NCBI GenBank assembly: GCA_028382965.1
Contig: JAOEUK010000009.1
Location: forward strand, 1-64,000
Length of the DNA stretch: 64,000 nt
Direction: 5' to 3'
Source of the DNA: Candidatus Puniceispirillum sp.
GTDB lineage: Bacteria > Pseudomonadota > Alphaproteobacteria > Puniceispirillales > Puniceispirillaceae
Shown here: one piece after another, positions 46,076 through 55,792 of the stretch
How positions within the stretch are numbered: the first letter of the stretch is position 1
Layout of the letters: every line of letters starts with the position of its first letter
Translations under genes and position numbers: made by a program
The notes under the pieces: generated by a model
What the model saw: the letters and a program-made list of their open reading frames with translations, nothing else
Database searches by the model: none
Told to the model about the DNA's origin: nothing

Positions 46076-47080
46076 ATGCAGAAAAGAAAAATGGGGAAAA
46101 ATGGCCCAATGACATCCGCAATCGGAATTGGTGCCATGTCCTTTACCAATTTCTATGGCGAAACATCTGAGGATCAATCCCACAAATTATTATCAAGTGC
46201 ACTTGATAATGGCATTTCTCATATCGACACAGCAAATGTTTATGGTGGTGGGCTTTCTGAAGAAGTGATTGGTAATTTTCTATCGATGCAGGGAAGTCAA
46301 AAGGATAAGCTTTTTCATATTGCCACAAAGGCTGGAATTGCCGTGGATAAAAATAGTGGGTGCCGCTATTTTGATAACAGCCCAGCCTACCTCAAAGTCG
46401 AATTAGAAAAATCTTTGTTACGCTTAGGACTGGATTATATTGATCTTTATTATATCCACCGTCGTGACAACGACACTCCTATCGAAGAGGTGACCGAAAC
46501 ACTGGCAAGCTTTATCAAGGCCGGCAAAATTGGTGCATTCGGATTTTCTGAAATCTCACCAACATCACTGTATCGAGCGGCCGCCATACATGAAGTTGCC
46601 GCAGTGCAATCCGAATATTCTCTGGCCGTCCGCAGCCCTGAAATGGGTCTTGTGCAAGCCACTGCAGAACTAGGTACAGCTTTAGTTGCCTTTTCACCTG
46701 TTGGCCGCTCCCTATTAACTGATAAACCGCCTTCATTTAAGAAGGCACAAGCTATTTCTTTCTTAAAGTCAAATCCAAGATTTAACGAGCCAAACCTATC
46801 ATTGAATATTGTCGCTACCGCCGGCTTTCGTAAGTTAGCTGCTGAATTTCAAATGAGTGCGGCTGCACTAGCAGTAGCTTGGTTACTTCACAAAGCACCG
46901 CACATCATACCCATTCCTGGAACTCGGTCTGTTGATCATCTGAGTGAGCATTGTCATGGAGCAAGCAAACAATTGTCACCTGATGAAATGGCACTTATTG
47001 AACAAGTTTTACCCATTGGCTGGGCACATGGTGACCGTTATAGTGATGATCAATGGATTGGACCAGAGCGTTATTGTTAA
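46076..47080 (+). CDS. Aldo/keto reductase
   Basis: The 334-aa TIM-barrel NADPH-dependent enzyme has the family tetrad: Asp/Tyr in HIDTANVYGGGLSEE near residue 50, Lys in HIATKAGI near 86, His in YYIHRRDNDTPIEE near 125. The NADP-binding end is IPIPGTRSVDHLSEH. It reduces aldehydes or ketones; the substrate is unknown. It is a single gene upstream of yajQ by 95 bases on the same strand. Confidence 0.93.
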   Translation: MQKRKMGKNGPMTSAIGIGAMSFTNFYGETSEDQSHKLLSSALDNGISHIDTANVYGGGLSEEVIGNFLSMQGSQKDKLFHIATKAGIAVDKNSGCRYFDNSPAYLKVELEKSLLRLGLDYIDLYYIHRRDNDTPIEEVTETLASFIKAGKIGAFGFSEISPTSLYRAAAIHEVAAVQSEYSLAVRSPEMGLVQATAELGTALVAFSPVGRSLLTDKPPSFKKAQAISFLKSNPRFNEPNLSLNIVATAGFRKLAAEFQMSAAALAVAWLLHKAPHIIPIPGTRSVDHLSEHCHGASKQLSPDEMALIEQVLPIGWAHGDRYSDDQWIGPERYC

Positions 47081-47175
47081 AACAACTACCGTACATTTAG
47101 TCTAATCGAAAATATTGCTCACTCACTCCATTTTTGATAGCATTTAGAATGAAAATTATATAAGGATTTTAACCT

Positions 47176-47661
47176 ATGCCAAGTTTTGATATTGTGAGTA
47201 AAATTGATATCACTGCAGTAGATAATGCCCTTTCGGGTGTCACCAAAGAAATGAAAGTACGCTATGATTTCAAAGGTAGTCTTTGTGAAGTTTCAAGAGA
47301 TGAGGAAGCAATTCATATCAAGGCTGACGATGAATTAAAACGCCGTCAAGTTGAAGAATTAATTATCACTCACCTTACTCGCAAAGGTATAGATACAAAA
47401 GCTCTTGAATTTGAAAACCCAGAACAGGCTGGTGGTAATGCCATCCGGCAAACAGTTTTGGTTCGACAGGGTGTGCACCGTGAGGTAGCACAAAAAATTG
47501 TTAAATCCATAAAAGGCGCGAAGCTTAAAACACAGGCGTCAATTCAGGGCGATGAAATTCGCGTTTCGGGAAAAAAGCGTGATGATTTACAGGCAACCAT
47601 GAGTATGATTAAGTCACTAGACCTTAACCTGCCACTTCAATATGAAAACTTTCGTGACTAG
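47176..47661 (+). CDS. yajQ: YajQ family nucleotide-binding protein (UPF0234)
   Basis: The 161-aa protein has two ferredoxin-like repeats typical of YajQ, beginning MPSFDIVSKID and containing RYDFKGS near residue 35, with the closing LPLQYENFRD. Members bind nucleotides, and some bind cyclic di-GMP as effectors. Length and both ends match the family exactly. Confidence 0.95.
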   Translation: MPSFDIVSKIDITAVDNALSGVTKEMKVRYDFKGSLCEVSRDEEAIHIKADDELKRRQVEELIITHLTRKGIDTKALEFENPEQAGGNAIRQTVLVRQGVHREVAQKIVKSIKGAKLKTQASIQGDEIRVSGKKRDDLQATMSMIKSLDLNLPLQYENFRD

Positions 47662-47751
47662 AAAACACTCATCGATAAATTGTTATTAGTTAACAAGAAG
47701 TCTTAGCAACATTGCAACCACAAGATGACTAATGATAAAGCTGATAAGGCC

Positions 47752-48555
47752 TTAGGCTTCTAAGAAATCAAGAGGTCCTGCCGAACCCAAGCCAAGCCGT
47801 GTTGTCTCTGTCTCAATCACTGCATCAGGCGTAACATTCCCCAGATTAACATCTGGCCCAAAGGTTTTTATGAGAAATTTTTTTCCAGCATAAATTTGTA
47901 CTGTGGTACTACCAACGCGGGGGGTGGCAAGTTCAAAAATACAACGATTAACCTCAATATTTTCCTTTAAAGCAATAATCAACTTCTCATTTGGGATACC
48001 ACCAGACATCAACTCAGCTGCCTCAATCAGAGCGAATTCAGCACCCAGATTTAAAATTTCCTTCACATCGTCAATAACTGTCATGATTGATGATGTTTCA
48101 CGCTTATCACCAATTTCACCAACTGGTGTCATCCCCTGTGAACGAACCATTTCAAAAATTTTCTGATGCCATCCCCGATCAAATTTTACCATATTCTCTG
48201 AAATTTCAATTATATCAAAGCCAACACTTTTAGCTTCAGCCAAGTGCCGCTTCATTGCTTCAATACCCTGTGTGTGAAGAACATATTCTTGGAATTGACC
48301 ACCTAAAAAAGGCCGAATATTATTAGCTTTCAACATTTCAATCTTGGCTAAAAGATGCGACTTGCTGAAAAGTCGTGATGTCCCAGTAGCAATCTTGAAA
48401 AGGTCAATATATTGACCTGAAACCTCAATCAAATCAGCCAAGCCAGCCAGCCCTAATTGATAATCTGAAACCATCGTGATACCAGATTTACGTGGTTTCT
48501 GAATAGACCTGCGTTTATCTAGGGGAACAAATTCAAATGCTGTTTCAAAGCGCAT
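47752..48555 (-). CDS. Phosphosulfolactate synthase-like (ComA family) protein
   Basis: The 267-aa TIM-barrel protein shows the ComA pattern: KPRKSGITMVSDYQLGLAG near residue 21, YIDLFKIATGTSRLF, FLGGQFQEYVLHTQ, and GFDIIEISENMVKF. ComA adds sulfite to phosphoenolpyruvate to make phosphosulfolactate, the first step to coenzyme M in methanogens, or leads to sulfolactate in some bacteria. No comB or comC-like gene is nearby, so the actual product is open. The gene is convergent with yajQ. Confidence 0.8.
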   Translation of the reverse strand: MRFETAFEFVPLDKRRSIQKPRKSGITMVSDYQLGLAGLADLIEVSGQYIDLFKIATGTSRLFSKSHLLAKIEMLKANNIRPFLGGQFQEYVLHTQGIEAMKRHLAEAKSVGFDIIEISENMVKFDRGWHQKIFEMVRSQGMTPVGEIGDKRETSSIMTVIDDVKEILNLGAEFALIEAAELMSGGIPNEKLIIALKENIEVNRCIFELATPRVGSTTVQIYAGKKFLIKTFGPDVNLGNVTPDAVIETETTRLGLGSAGPLDFLEA

Positions 48556-48933
48556 ACGAAAACCCTTACTAATCTACAAATACTGCGAATTAATCTTTTT
48601 AAGATTGTATAACAGATTAAAGGTAGAGCAAGAATATTTCTTGATATAGCTTAAAGATGGTTAGGAAAAATGCATATTTGGCCTCAAAGGCGCCTCAATC
48701 ACAACATCACTTCAGCACAATCAAAGCTTTTCATGTTAATCTAAAACTATATCTGTCAATTGATTTTTCGGTTGGCAAAACAAGCCCTTTTACACTCAAT
48801 AGGATGTTGTTTTTGTTAGCACAACAACACCTCTTCAAAAACACTCTAAAATAGCGTGGATTTGATGGAATATTATTTAAAACAGTGACTTAAGAGATCT
48901 TGATATCTTTTTTGATTGAACTAAAGGCCCGAC
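48556..48933. other. Intergenic region, no gene seen
   Basis: This AT-rich divergent space lies between the ComA-like gene and the 191-aa membrane protein gene. No coding frame with a ribosome site was found. Confidence 0.4.
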
Positions 48934-49509
48934 ATGGAAAATGAACAATTACTTGGTGCCAAAGAAGTAGCAACACAATGGGCTGTTTCGACAACTATGT
49001 CACTATCAGCCTCATTAGTATTTGGAAAAGAACGAGCATCTGAAATAGCTCGGCCACATTTATCCGAATTGTTTAAGCTAACCCAAAATGACCAAGATCA
49101 AGCTCTTCTTTTAATAAAACAAGTAGAGGATTTCTCTGTAAAACGGTTACTTCTTGGTCAATTTAGGCACTGCTACATTTTAAGTTCGGGAGATAGCACT
49201 CTTTCACCCCTTCTCGACCAGGTTGATTTTGCTGACAACAAAGCTGCTATGAGCTATGACCGTGCACTTTTGAGAGTCTTAAAAGAGTGTAACAGTGAAG
49301 AAAACAAATTATCTGGAAGACTAAGGCCGCTTCCATTAACAAAACGACGAGCAGCCATCAAAAGACTTAAACATGAAGATTTCAAAAAACATAGAAAAAT
49401 TAGCTTTGTCAAAAACAACATTTTTAGTGATGAATCAAATAATCCAGTAAAGTGGTGGCACTGGGGGCTAATCATTGCTCTTTTAGCAGCAATGATTCTC
49501 AATCGATAG
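48934..49509 (+). CDS. Tail-anchored protein of unknown function (191 aa)
   Basis: The first 165 residues are soluble and helical, the middle part (about 125-160) is strongly basic, and one C-terminal membrane helix (WWHWGLIIALLAAMIL) is followed only by Asn-Arg. This gives a tail-anchored topology with the body in the cytoplasm. I do not recognise the family. It lies upstream of the deacetylase gene on the same strand with 130 bases between, so co-expression is possible. Confidence 0.75.
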   Translation: MENEQLLGAKEVATQWAVSTTMSLSASLVFGKERASEIARPHLSELFKLTQNDQDQALLLIKQVEDFSVKRLLLGQFRHCYILSSGDSTLSPLLDQVDFADNKAAMSYDRALLRVLKECNSEENKLSGRLRPLPLTKRRAAIKRLKHEDFKKHRKISFVKNNIFSDESNNPVKWWHWGLIIALLAAMILNR

Positions 49510-49639
49510 TCAGCTTGGAACAAGCGCACCAAACCTCAACGCAAAGAATATATCAAGTGACTACGAAATCTTCTAAAAATTCAAGCCACCTTTGATCCGT
49601 CTTATTTTTGTGGCAAAATTTTATCAAGAGGGCCGACAG

Positions 49640-50533
49640 ATGTTAAGTGACCATGGAAGATTTTTGTACACTGGTATTTCCAATCGAAAGCCATTTAAAT
49701 GGCCGGGTGGAAAACGTATCGCATTTTATATTGCCTTAAACATTGAACATTTCCCTTTTGGTAGCGGAGGTGGCATTGATCTTGACCGCGAAACAAACCC
49801 TTGGAGCCAAAGAAGTTGGCTTTGGCGTGAATATGGAAACCGTGTAGGTGCTTGGAGGCTAGCAGACCTTTTTGACGATCTAAAAATAAATATTGGAGTA
49901 ATTGTAAATGCTTCAAATTACTCACATTGTCCGGAACTTATAGAGCGTTACCGGGAGCGCGGCGATGAGCTGATTGGTCATGGAATATCAAATGGTACTA
50001 AAAGGCCAATAGATATGACCATCCAAGAAGAAACTAACATGGTGGCTGAAGTCACAAAAATTATGACTAATGCTGACAAGAAACGTCCCACTGGCTGGCT
50101 TTCCTCATACCTGACGCCAAGCGCAAAGACTCCAGATATTCTAGCTGATGCTGGCTACGATTATTTATTGGACTGGGGACTTTGCGACGAACAGCCATTT
50201 TGGTTGAAAACGGACGGCAACCATATCTTGACACTCCCTTACCCAATTGAACTTAATGATCAACCCGCTATCGTTGGACGCCGAGTTTCTTCAGAGGAAT
50301 ATGCAAATATGATAGTTGATCAATTTGATGTTCTGATGGACTTGAAAGAGCCGCAACCAGTTGTTTTTCCTCTCTCACTCCACTCATTTATTGTTGGCCA
50401 ACCATTTCGGCTAAAACACCTCAAACGAGCATTAAAGCACATTTGCAATAGACAAGATGAGATTTGGATTGCGACGCCAAATGACATTTCAAAATTTTAC
50501 AGGCAACTACCAACAGATGTTCAATTGACGTAA
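49640..50533 (+). CDS. Polysaccharide deacetylase family protein (PuuE-like)
   Basis: The 297-aa NodB-like protein contains IAFYIALNIEHFPFG, NASNYSHCPELIERYRERG, and ELIGHGISNGTKRP, where the His belongs to the metal site. The allantoinase-like (PuuE) branch of this superfamily acts on purine-degradation intermediates or other small amides rather than polysaccharides. The Asp-Asp pair usual in chitin deacetylases is not evident at the first motif, so the substrate is open. ATG 49640 with AGAGGG upstream is preferred over a TTG 16 codons earlier. Confidence 0.85.
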   Translation: MLSDHGRFLYTGISNRKPFKWPGGKRIAFYIALNIEHFPFGSGGGIDLDRETNPWSQRSWLWREYGNRVGAWRLADLFDDLKINIGVIVNASNYSHCPELIERYRERGDELIGHGISNGTKRPIDMTIQEETNMVAEVTKIMTNADKKRPTGWLSSYLTPSAKTPDILADAGYDYLLDWGLCDEQPFWLKTDGNHILTLPYPIELNDQPAIVGRRVSSEEYANMIVDQFDVLMDLKEPQPVVFPLSLHSFIVGQPFRLKHLKRALKHICNRQDEIWIATPNDISKFYRQLPTDVQLT

Positions 50534-50585
50534 ACATGCCTCGCAGACGCATCCTATTAACCGTTTGTGATTTTGAGGTACAATC

Positions 50586-50849
50586 ATGACTAATGGAAAG
50601 CAAAAAAATGAAACGCGGCGGAAAATTCAGTTTCTTTATTGATCCGCCTTATCCAAAAAACTCTCAATTTTAGGCAATTATGTAAGAGTTGAACCATTGG
50701 ATTCATACAAAAATGGCCGCCAACTTTATAATGCTAACAAAGTCCGAAATGAAATAAAAATTGAGATTATTTACCAGAAGTGTCAGCGAAAATACTTACA
50801 TCGAATTTCATACCTCAAAGTCCACCAAATCAAATACAGCCATTCTTAA
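50586..50849 (+). pseudogene. Remnant of a GNAT acetyltransferase N-terminus
   Basis: One frame runs from ATG 50586 to TAA 50847-50849 with a single in-frame TGA at 50640-50642. After the stop the reading continues LSKKLSILGNYVRVEPLDSY, which matches the usual beginning of GNAT proteins (GxxVRLEPL). The later part does not continue into the acetyl-CoA-binding motifs. It is probably a decayed fragment. The rest of the 50850-50964 gap shows nothing. Confidence 0.45.
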
Positions 50850-50964
50850 ATAAAAACAGAAAATCAATAATTCCAGTCAGTAGTTTTTGGTTTTAAAGCT
50901 AGGGAAGAATCGGGTTAGGCTAGCTTAACATGTACGTCCACATACCTTCCCATCAAATCATGAA

Positions 50965-51198
50965 TCACGCACTTTTTTTGAGGTTGTCATCTGACTCCTG
51001 AACCGGATGAGTTAAAGCTTTTTCAAGTATATCAATAAAACCGTCATACGCCATTTTAGCCTGCCCTAGATCAAGCTCTAACTCACGAATTTTTGATGCG
51101 CAGTGATTTAGTTGATGCACTAAAGCCATTTGTCCAGCTGTCAAATCTGATAATTTGTATTCATTACCCTTGACTGTAATCTTTCTTTCTTCCGCCAT
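50965..51198 (-). CDS. DUF6447-like small protein
   Basis: This 77-aa protein starts MAEERKITVKGNEYKLSDL. A helical pair follows (QMALVHQLNHCASKIRELEL), ending in a charged tail. The short strand-then-helices layout matches small DUF6447-type proteins; function is unknown. ATG 51198 has GGAG five bases upstream; the longer frame (to 51267) adds residues without family support. Confidence 0.7.
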   Translation of the reverse strand: MAEERKITVKGNEYKLSDLTAGQMALVHQLNHCASKIRELELDLGQAKMAYDGFIDILEKALTHPVQESDDNLKKSA

Positions 51199-51474
51199 AT
51201 CAACTCCAATAATGTTTTTTAGTCTGTAAAGGCACAAATAAAGTTGCACAGCACATGCCAAAAACACTTAAGCATAAAAACAAAATTAAGCGTTGATATA
51301 AGAGCCAAGGCAGTTGCCTGGCCAAAAGAGGAATAAATAATTGCCTAATAGTTAGAACAGCATGAACAATATGAATTTTAAAATTTCTTTTTACTAAGGA
51401 TTAACTCCAAAATCACTTAATGTATTTTGCTAAAATGCCATCCTTTATGCACTAACAATTAACAATGGATCAAA

Positions 51475-52704
51475 ATGAAAAAAACATTTAGACAACAAGC
51501 CCAAGATGCCACGTTAGAAATGCGAAAGGTCTTTCCTCCTACTCCACTTCAAAAAAATGAACATTTATCTAATATCTACGGAGCTGACATTTGGCTTAAA
51601 CGGGAAGACCTCACGCCAGTAAGGTCTTACAAGCTCAGAGGTGCTTATAACGCTATGCGCAAACTAAGCAGAAAACATCATTTTGTCTGTGCTAGCGCTG
51701 GAAATCACGCTCAAGGTGTCGCCTACATGAGCAAATACTTTGGTGTTAAAGCAACAATCTTTATGCCAACAACTACCCCTCAGCAAAAAATAACTAAAAC
51801 AAAGATATTTGGTGAAAACCATGTCAACGTATTGTTGGTGGGTGACTACTTTGATGATTGTCTGTCTGCAGCTCAAAGATTTAGTGACGAAGAAAATGCA
51901 CACTTTTTATCTCCATTTGATGATTTTGATGTCATTGAAGGCCAATCCACTGTTGCAGTAGAGATTGAAAATCAGATGCAGGGTATCCCGAACAATATTG
52001 TTCTGCCAGTTGGTGGAGGCGGACTCTCGTCTGGGATACTGTCCTATTTTGGCAATAGATGCAGCTATAAATTAGTAGAACCACGTGGAGCTTCTAGTTT
52101 ACGTGCTGCTTTAAATGCGAAGAACCCAGTTAAACTCGATCATATTGATAACTTTGCTGATGGGGCTTCAGTTGCCAGAATTGGAGAACTTAATTTTATT
52201 AAACTGAAAAACGTTGGACTAGAAAATGTATTAACAGTGCCAGAAGATCGAATATGCACGACCATGCTGGAAATGCTAAATATTGAAGGTATAGTTTTAG
52301 AGCCCGCCGGTGCGATGTCTATAGATGTGTTGCAGGATATTGCTGACTCAATTCGTGACAGCAGAGTTGTTTGCATTACAACAGGTGGAAATTTTGATTT
52401 TGAGAGGCTTCCTGAGGTCAAAGAACGTTCTCAACGATACTCTGGGCTAAAGAAATATTTAATACTCAGATTACCACAGCGCCCAGGTGCGCTTAAGGAT
52501 TTTCTAAATAAATTTGGCCCTGATGAAGATATCACACGCTTTGAGTATCTAAAAAAATCAGCGCGTAATTTTGGTTCAATTTTGATTGGGATAGAGACAA
52601 CATCACCTGAAAAAATTGATGTTTTATTTAGGAGGTTGGATGAAGCTGGATTTGACTATACTGATATTACTAATGATGAAATTCTCTCTCAATTTCTAAT
52701 TTAA
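51475..52704 (+). CDS. ilvA: Threonine ammonia-lyase (threonine dehydratase)
   Basis: This PLP enzyme turns threonine into 2-oxobutyrate, the first isoleucine step. The 409-aa protein has the PLP-Lys segment VRSYKLRGAYNAM near residue 45, the glycine loop LPVGGGGLSSG near 165, and a C-terminal single ACT-like domain (about 325-405: YLILRLPQRPGALKDFL), the usual isoleucine-sensing part of short IlvA. The short (one-ACT) form may bind Ile weakly. No leader peptide rich in Ile codons was seen upstream. Confidence 0.94.
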   Translation: MKKTFRQQAQDATLEMRKVFPPTPLQKNEHLSNIYGADIWLKREDLTPVRSYKLRGAYNAMRKLSRKHHFVCASAGNHAQGVAYMSKYFGVKATIFMPTTTPQQKITKTKIFGENHVNVLLVGDYFDDCLSAAQRFSDEENAHFLSPFDDFDVIEGQSTVAVEIENQMQGIPNNIVLPVGGGGLSSGILSYFGNRCSYKLVEPRGASSLRAALNAKNPVKLDHIDNFADGASVARIGELNFIKLKNVGLENVLTVPEDRICTTMLEMLNIEGIVLEPAGAMSIDVLQDIADSIRDSRVVCITTGGNFDFERLPEVKERSQRYSGLKKYLILRLPQRPGALKDFLNKFGPDEDITRFEYLKKSARNFGSILIGIETTSPEKIDVLFRRLDEAGFDYTDITNDEILSQFLI

Positions 52705-52872
52705 TTACCAAAAAATTTGTTCTTTTGTAACGTTTATTCCACTTTAGTTGCAGTGGCTTCCAGTACAGATAGCGAAATGAAATTTTGCGCACGAAACCGA
52801 AGCTAATTTTATAAAAACTTTCCTTTTTTTCTCGTCACATTTTTAAAGAACTGTTTATTGTGCTCGCTGTTT

Positions 52873-53260
52873 TCAAGCAAATATAAATGACTTTATAAAA
52901 AGGTAACAGAAACCAGCCCCAGTAATTAACATCATCAATTTTGAGAGTCCCGCCCAAGGGTTGGAGAATGGTCCACTTTCTGAAATCATTCCACGATAGA
53001 AATCAAGTCCACCTAAAAAAAACGACAAGCCCCAGCAAAACAACGATATGCATTATTATTATTATTTTGCTTAGCATTTGGGTTGCCAAAAAACCATTAA
53101 TGGTAATTGGAATCCCTAAAATTGCCGGGATCATTGAGGTATATGATCCACTCGGAACGGCTAATGTGATCAAAGTCGCCAAACTAATAAAAAATAAACC
53201 AAAATAAATTGTCACTTTTTCCATAGTCTGACCGATAAATTTAAACTCTGTTTGCGTCAT
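52873..53260 (-). pseudogene. Small membrane protein split by a frameshift at a T8 tract
   Basis: The start is intact (MTQTEFKFIGQTMEKVTIYF), with three hydrophobic segments (IPAILGIPITINGFLA among them) and MHIVVLLGLVVFF, then a stop at 53003. Right there lies GTCGTTTTTTTTAGG. Removing one T continues the frame as FLGGLDFYRG and on through LMMLITGAGFCYLFIKSFIF to TGA 52873-52875. The full-length product (about 129 aa) fits a family I recall of four-helix small membrane proteins. It is a pseudogene, a sequencing error, or a case of slippage. Confidence 0.6.
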
Positions 53261-53359
53261 TACTTTTCTTGCCTTTCTGAAATTAGATTTTTGGGTAAAC
53301 TGAGTGAATAATGATGGAAATAAGTCATAAAAATTTACACTTTTTTTATTTCTAATTTT

Positions 53360-53581
53360 CTACTCATCGTCAATTACCTCCTGAGGAAATTGACTTATGA
53401 AGCAGCAGCATAATACCTCATCGATCATAGCCAGAGGTCCATTTGGATGGACAATATGCTTGTAAAGTCCATGATGCGAATGACTGTGATTATACTTGTG
53501 CCCCGTAAAATCAACCACATGATCGTCTTCAGGGTCTAAAATTGGCTTATATTCAGCATGGTGATGATTAACAGAAAACAT
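53360..53581 (-). CDS. His-rich small protein of unknown function
   Basis: The 73-aa frame has two His-rich runs (VNHHHAEY and KYNHSHSHHGLYKH), an acidic DPEDDH segment and Cys-Cys-Cys near the end. It could be a small metal-binding protein. The ribosome site is weak. Evidence for coding is the unusual but coherent composition. It could also be spurious. Confidence 0.4.
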   Translation of the reverse strand: MFSVNHHHAEYKPILDPEDDHVVDFTGHKYNHSHSHHGLYKHIVHPNGPLAMIDEVLCCCFISQFPQEVIDDE

Positions 53582-53922
53582 GCCCTACTCTAATTTCTTC
53601 TTATGCGACAACACCAAATGCTTGTTATTTGTATAAATGCCAGTTTCAGCTTCTTTAGATCAGCTAACATGTTCACATATCATAATACCTATTTTTTCAT
53701 CAAAAATTGACTTTCTTAAAATTATTCATGAAAAACTTATATTGATTTGTGACTATATAGAGTTATCTAATCTTCAAACATTTTAAAGAAAAGAAATTTT
53801 TACTAATAATCTTGACGTGACCGTGAAAGTATAGCCGCAACAAGTATAATTAATAAAATATTCCAATTTTTTTAATACACATTTTTATCTTGCCAGATTA
53901 ATTTTATTTAAGAGGTCAGTAG
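53582..53922. other. AT-rich intergenic region, no gene seen
   Basis: This region lies upstream of the homocysteine methyltransferase gene. No SAM-type riboswitch core and no coding frame were recognised. Confidence 0.4.
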
Positions 53923-54855
53923 ATGTCTAACCGGTATAAAAACTTTTATGAAAAAATTCACAAAAACAGGAATGCTATTCTTGATAGCGGGGTTTCAACA
54001 GAGTTGGAGCGGCAAGGCGCTCCAATGAATGACACTCAATGGTCAGGGCGTGTTTCGATTGATGCATTTGATATTCTGGTAAACACGCATAAAGCCTATA
54101 TTGATGCCGGTGCGGACATCATAACAGTCAACAGTTATGCATCTTCTCGCTTGGTTTTAGGTGATAGTATAAATGAGGCTCTGATCGAAAAAATCAACAA
54201 AAGGAACATTGAGGCTGCTCTCGAAGCAAGATCAAAAACTGGTGCAAATGAAGTGCTGATAGCCGGCTCAATATCTCATCAGGTTGCATGGCAGCACTTG
54301 AATGGGCAAGTCAAACAACAAATTGATATTCCAGTTTCAACGGTTGATTTGACGTTTGCATTTACAGAAATGCGCAACTTATTTGAGTTGGGTGGCGTGG
54401 ATTTATTACTTTTAGAGATGATGAGTATACCATCAAGAACGACACCACTTTACGACTGCGTTTCAAATTCAACTTTGCCCGTGTGGTGTGGCCTTTCCGC
54501 CAAACGACAGAATCATAAATCACAGATAACTAGTTTTCACGATGAAAAAGTTCTTTTCAAAGATAATGTCAAAGCTGCAGCCCTATATAACTTTGACGTG
54601 ATGGGTGTAATGCATACCTCTGTTGATTTAATTAGTGACTGCACTTCAATAATAAAGGAATTTTATAAAGGACCTTTAATGGCCTATCCTGACAGTGGAT
54701 ATTTTCAAGCACCAAATTGGCAGTTTGTTGATATCATAACTCCACAAAATTTATTTAACTTTGCAAAAATATGGCGAACAGAAGGAGTAAAAATATTTGG
54801 TGGCTGTTGTGGGCTAGGTCCAGAACATACAAGTATTCTGAGTCAATTGAAATAA
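53923..54855 (+). CDS. Homocysteine S-methyltransferase family protein
   Basis: The 310-aa TIM barrel has AILDSGVSTELERQG at the start, ADIITVNSYASSR near residue 65, and the zinc ligands in the C-terminal KIFGGCCGLGPEH, with an earlier Cys in VWCGLSAK. It transfers a methyl from S-methylmethionine, SAM or a betaine-type donor to homocysteine. The donor cannot be told. It is BHMT/MmuM-like, not the cobalamin type. Monocistronic, with AGAGG before the ATG. Confidence 0.9.
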   Translation: MSNRYKNFYEKIHKNRNAILDSGVSTELERQGAPMNDTQWSGRVSIDAFDILVNTHKAYIDAGADIITVNSYASSRLVLGDSINEALIEKINKRNIEAALEARSKTGANEVLIAGSISHQVAWQHLNGQVKQQIDIPVSTVDLTFAFTEMRNLFELGGVDLLLLEMMSIPSRTTPLYDCVSNSTLPVWCGLSAKRQNHKSQITSFHDEKVLFKDNVKAAALYNFDVMGVMHTSVDLISDCTSIIKEFYKGPLMAYPDSGYFQAPNWQFVDIITPQNLFNFAKIWRTEGVKIFGGCCGLGPEHTSILSQLK

Positions 54856-55101
54856 ATATCCTTCAAGCTATCAGCGAGTGTATTTACACAATTTCCAGCG
54901 TCATTAAAATAGCGGAGATATTGGAGAGCGTTTACATCTAGAAAGATGCACTTTGGAGCGCAATTTTTAACCAAGAAGCCAGTGTAATATAGTGCAAGCT
55001 CTTGGGATGTGTTTCTGATTAGCTTGAAGAATTCATGTTCAAAAAGAAAACAGAATTTATTTATTTGCTACTAATGCTAGTTTAAATTTTAAGTAATTCG
55101 A

Positions 55102-55554
55102 TCAGCTTGTTATCGCTAAATGTAATTTTGTTTTTTTTCGCGGTTGAGACTGCGCTAATATTATTTGCTTTATTTTAGTAGAAGAGGTTCGGGCATTGTA
55201 GCGCACTTGAACTATTTTTTTCCCAGTTGTCTTTATGAAAGCGTCAACATCCAAATTATAGGGTTTTTTACCCCAATCTTCTCCAATTACAAAAATATCA
55301 ACATTTAGTGCCTTACAGCCTGAAACATATTCGAGCTCATGATAAGGCCTTACAATATCCACACAACTTAGAGCTTGTAACATCTCAATCCGCTGTTCCA
55401 AAGGAACAACTGGAATGTTGGGTTTGTACATACGGACAACTTCATCCGACGCAACGCCAACTGCAAGCACATCTCCAAGGGTCTTGCAATGGTTCAATAG
55501 GGCGAGATGCCCAACATGTAATAAGTCAAACGTACCAATAGTATATACCAGCAT
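55102..55554 (-). CDS. Glycerol-3-phosphate cytidylyltransferase-like protein
   Basis: The 150-aa nucleotidyltransferase begins MLVYTIGTFDLLHVGHLALL, including the HxGH nucleotide motif. It ends with NARTSSTKIKQII, the RTxxISTT-type motif of the TagD/CTP:phosphocholine group. It would make CDP-activated glycerol, ethanolamine, choline or a similar alcohol. ATG 55554 is chosen; 19 more codons upstream look non-conserved. It is divergent from a CDP-alcohol phosphatidyltransferase gene 238 bases away, which would use such a product. Confidence 0.85.
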   Translation of the reverse strand: MLVYTIGTFDLLHVGHLALLNHCKTLGDVLAVGVASDEVVRMYKPNIPVVPLEQRIEMLQALSCVDIVRPYHELEYVSGCKALNVDIFVIGEDWGKKPYNLDVDAFIKTTGKKIVQVRYNARTSSTKIKQIILAQSQPRKKTKLHLAITS

Positions 55555-55792
55555 TATTAATATACTCTTTTTCTGGTCTATAGCCGGAAACAATAATGCG
55601 CTCGATGCCAAATAACCGCTCTCGATACATTACTCTTCCCAGCAACTATTATTGAAGGGCGTGCAAGCAACTTAAGGCCTGTAAACATTTATATTTTTAA
55701 ATATACTCAATTTAGCAATTGAGCCTAGGCTAGTAAAAACTAGTATTAAATATGTCACTATTAGTTTATCGGTGTACCAGAAAGGGCCTCTC

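Noticed and set aside
51304-51322. Attenuator hairpin upstream of ilvA (GCCAAGGCA with TGCCTGGC)
   Set aside because: The stem has a bulge and no T run, and there is no leader peptide with Ile codons, so attenuation is not supported.
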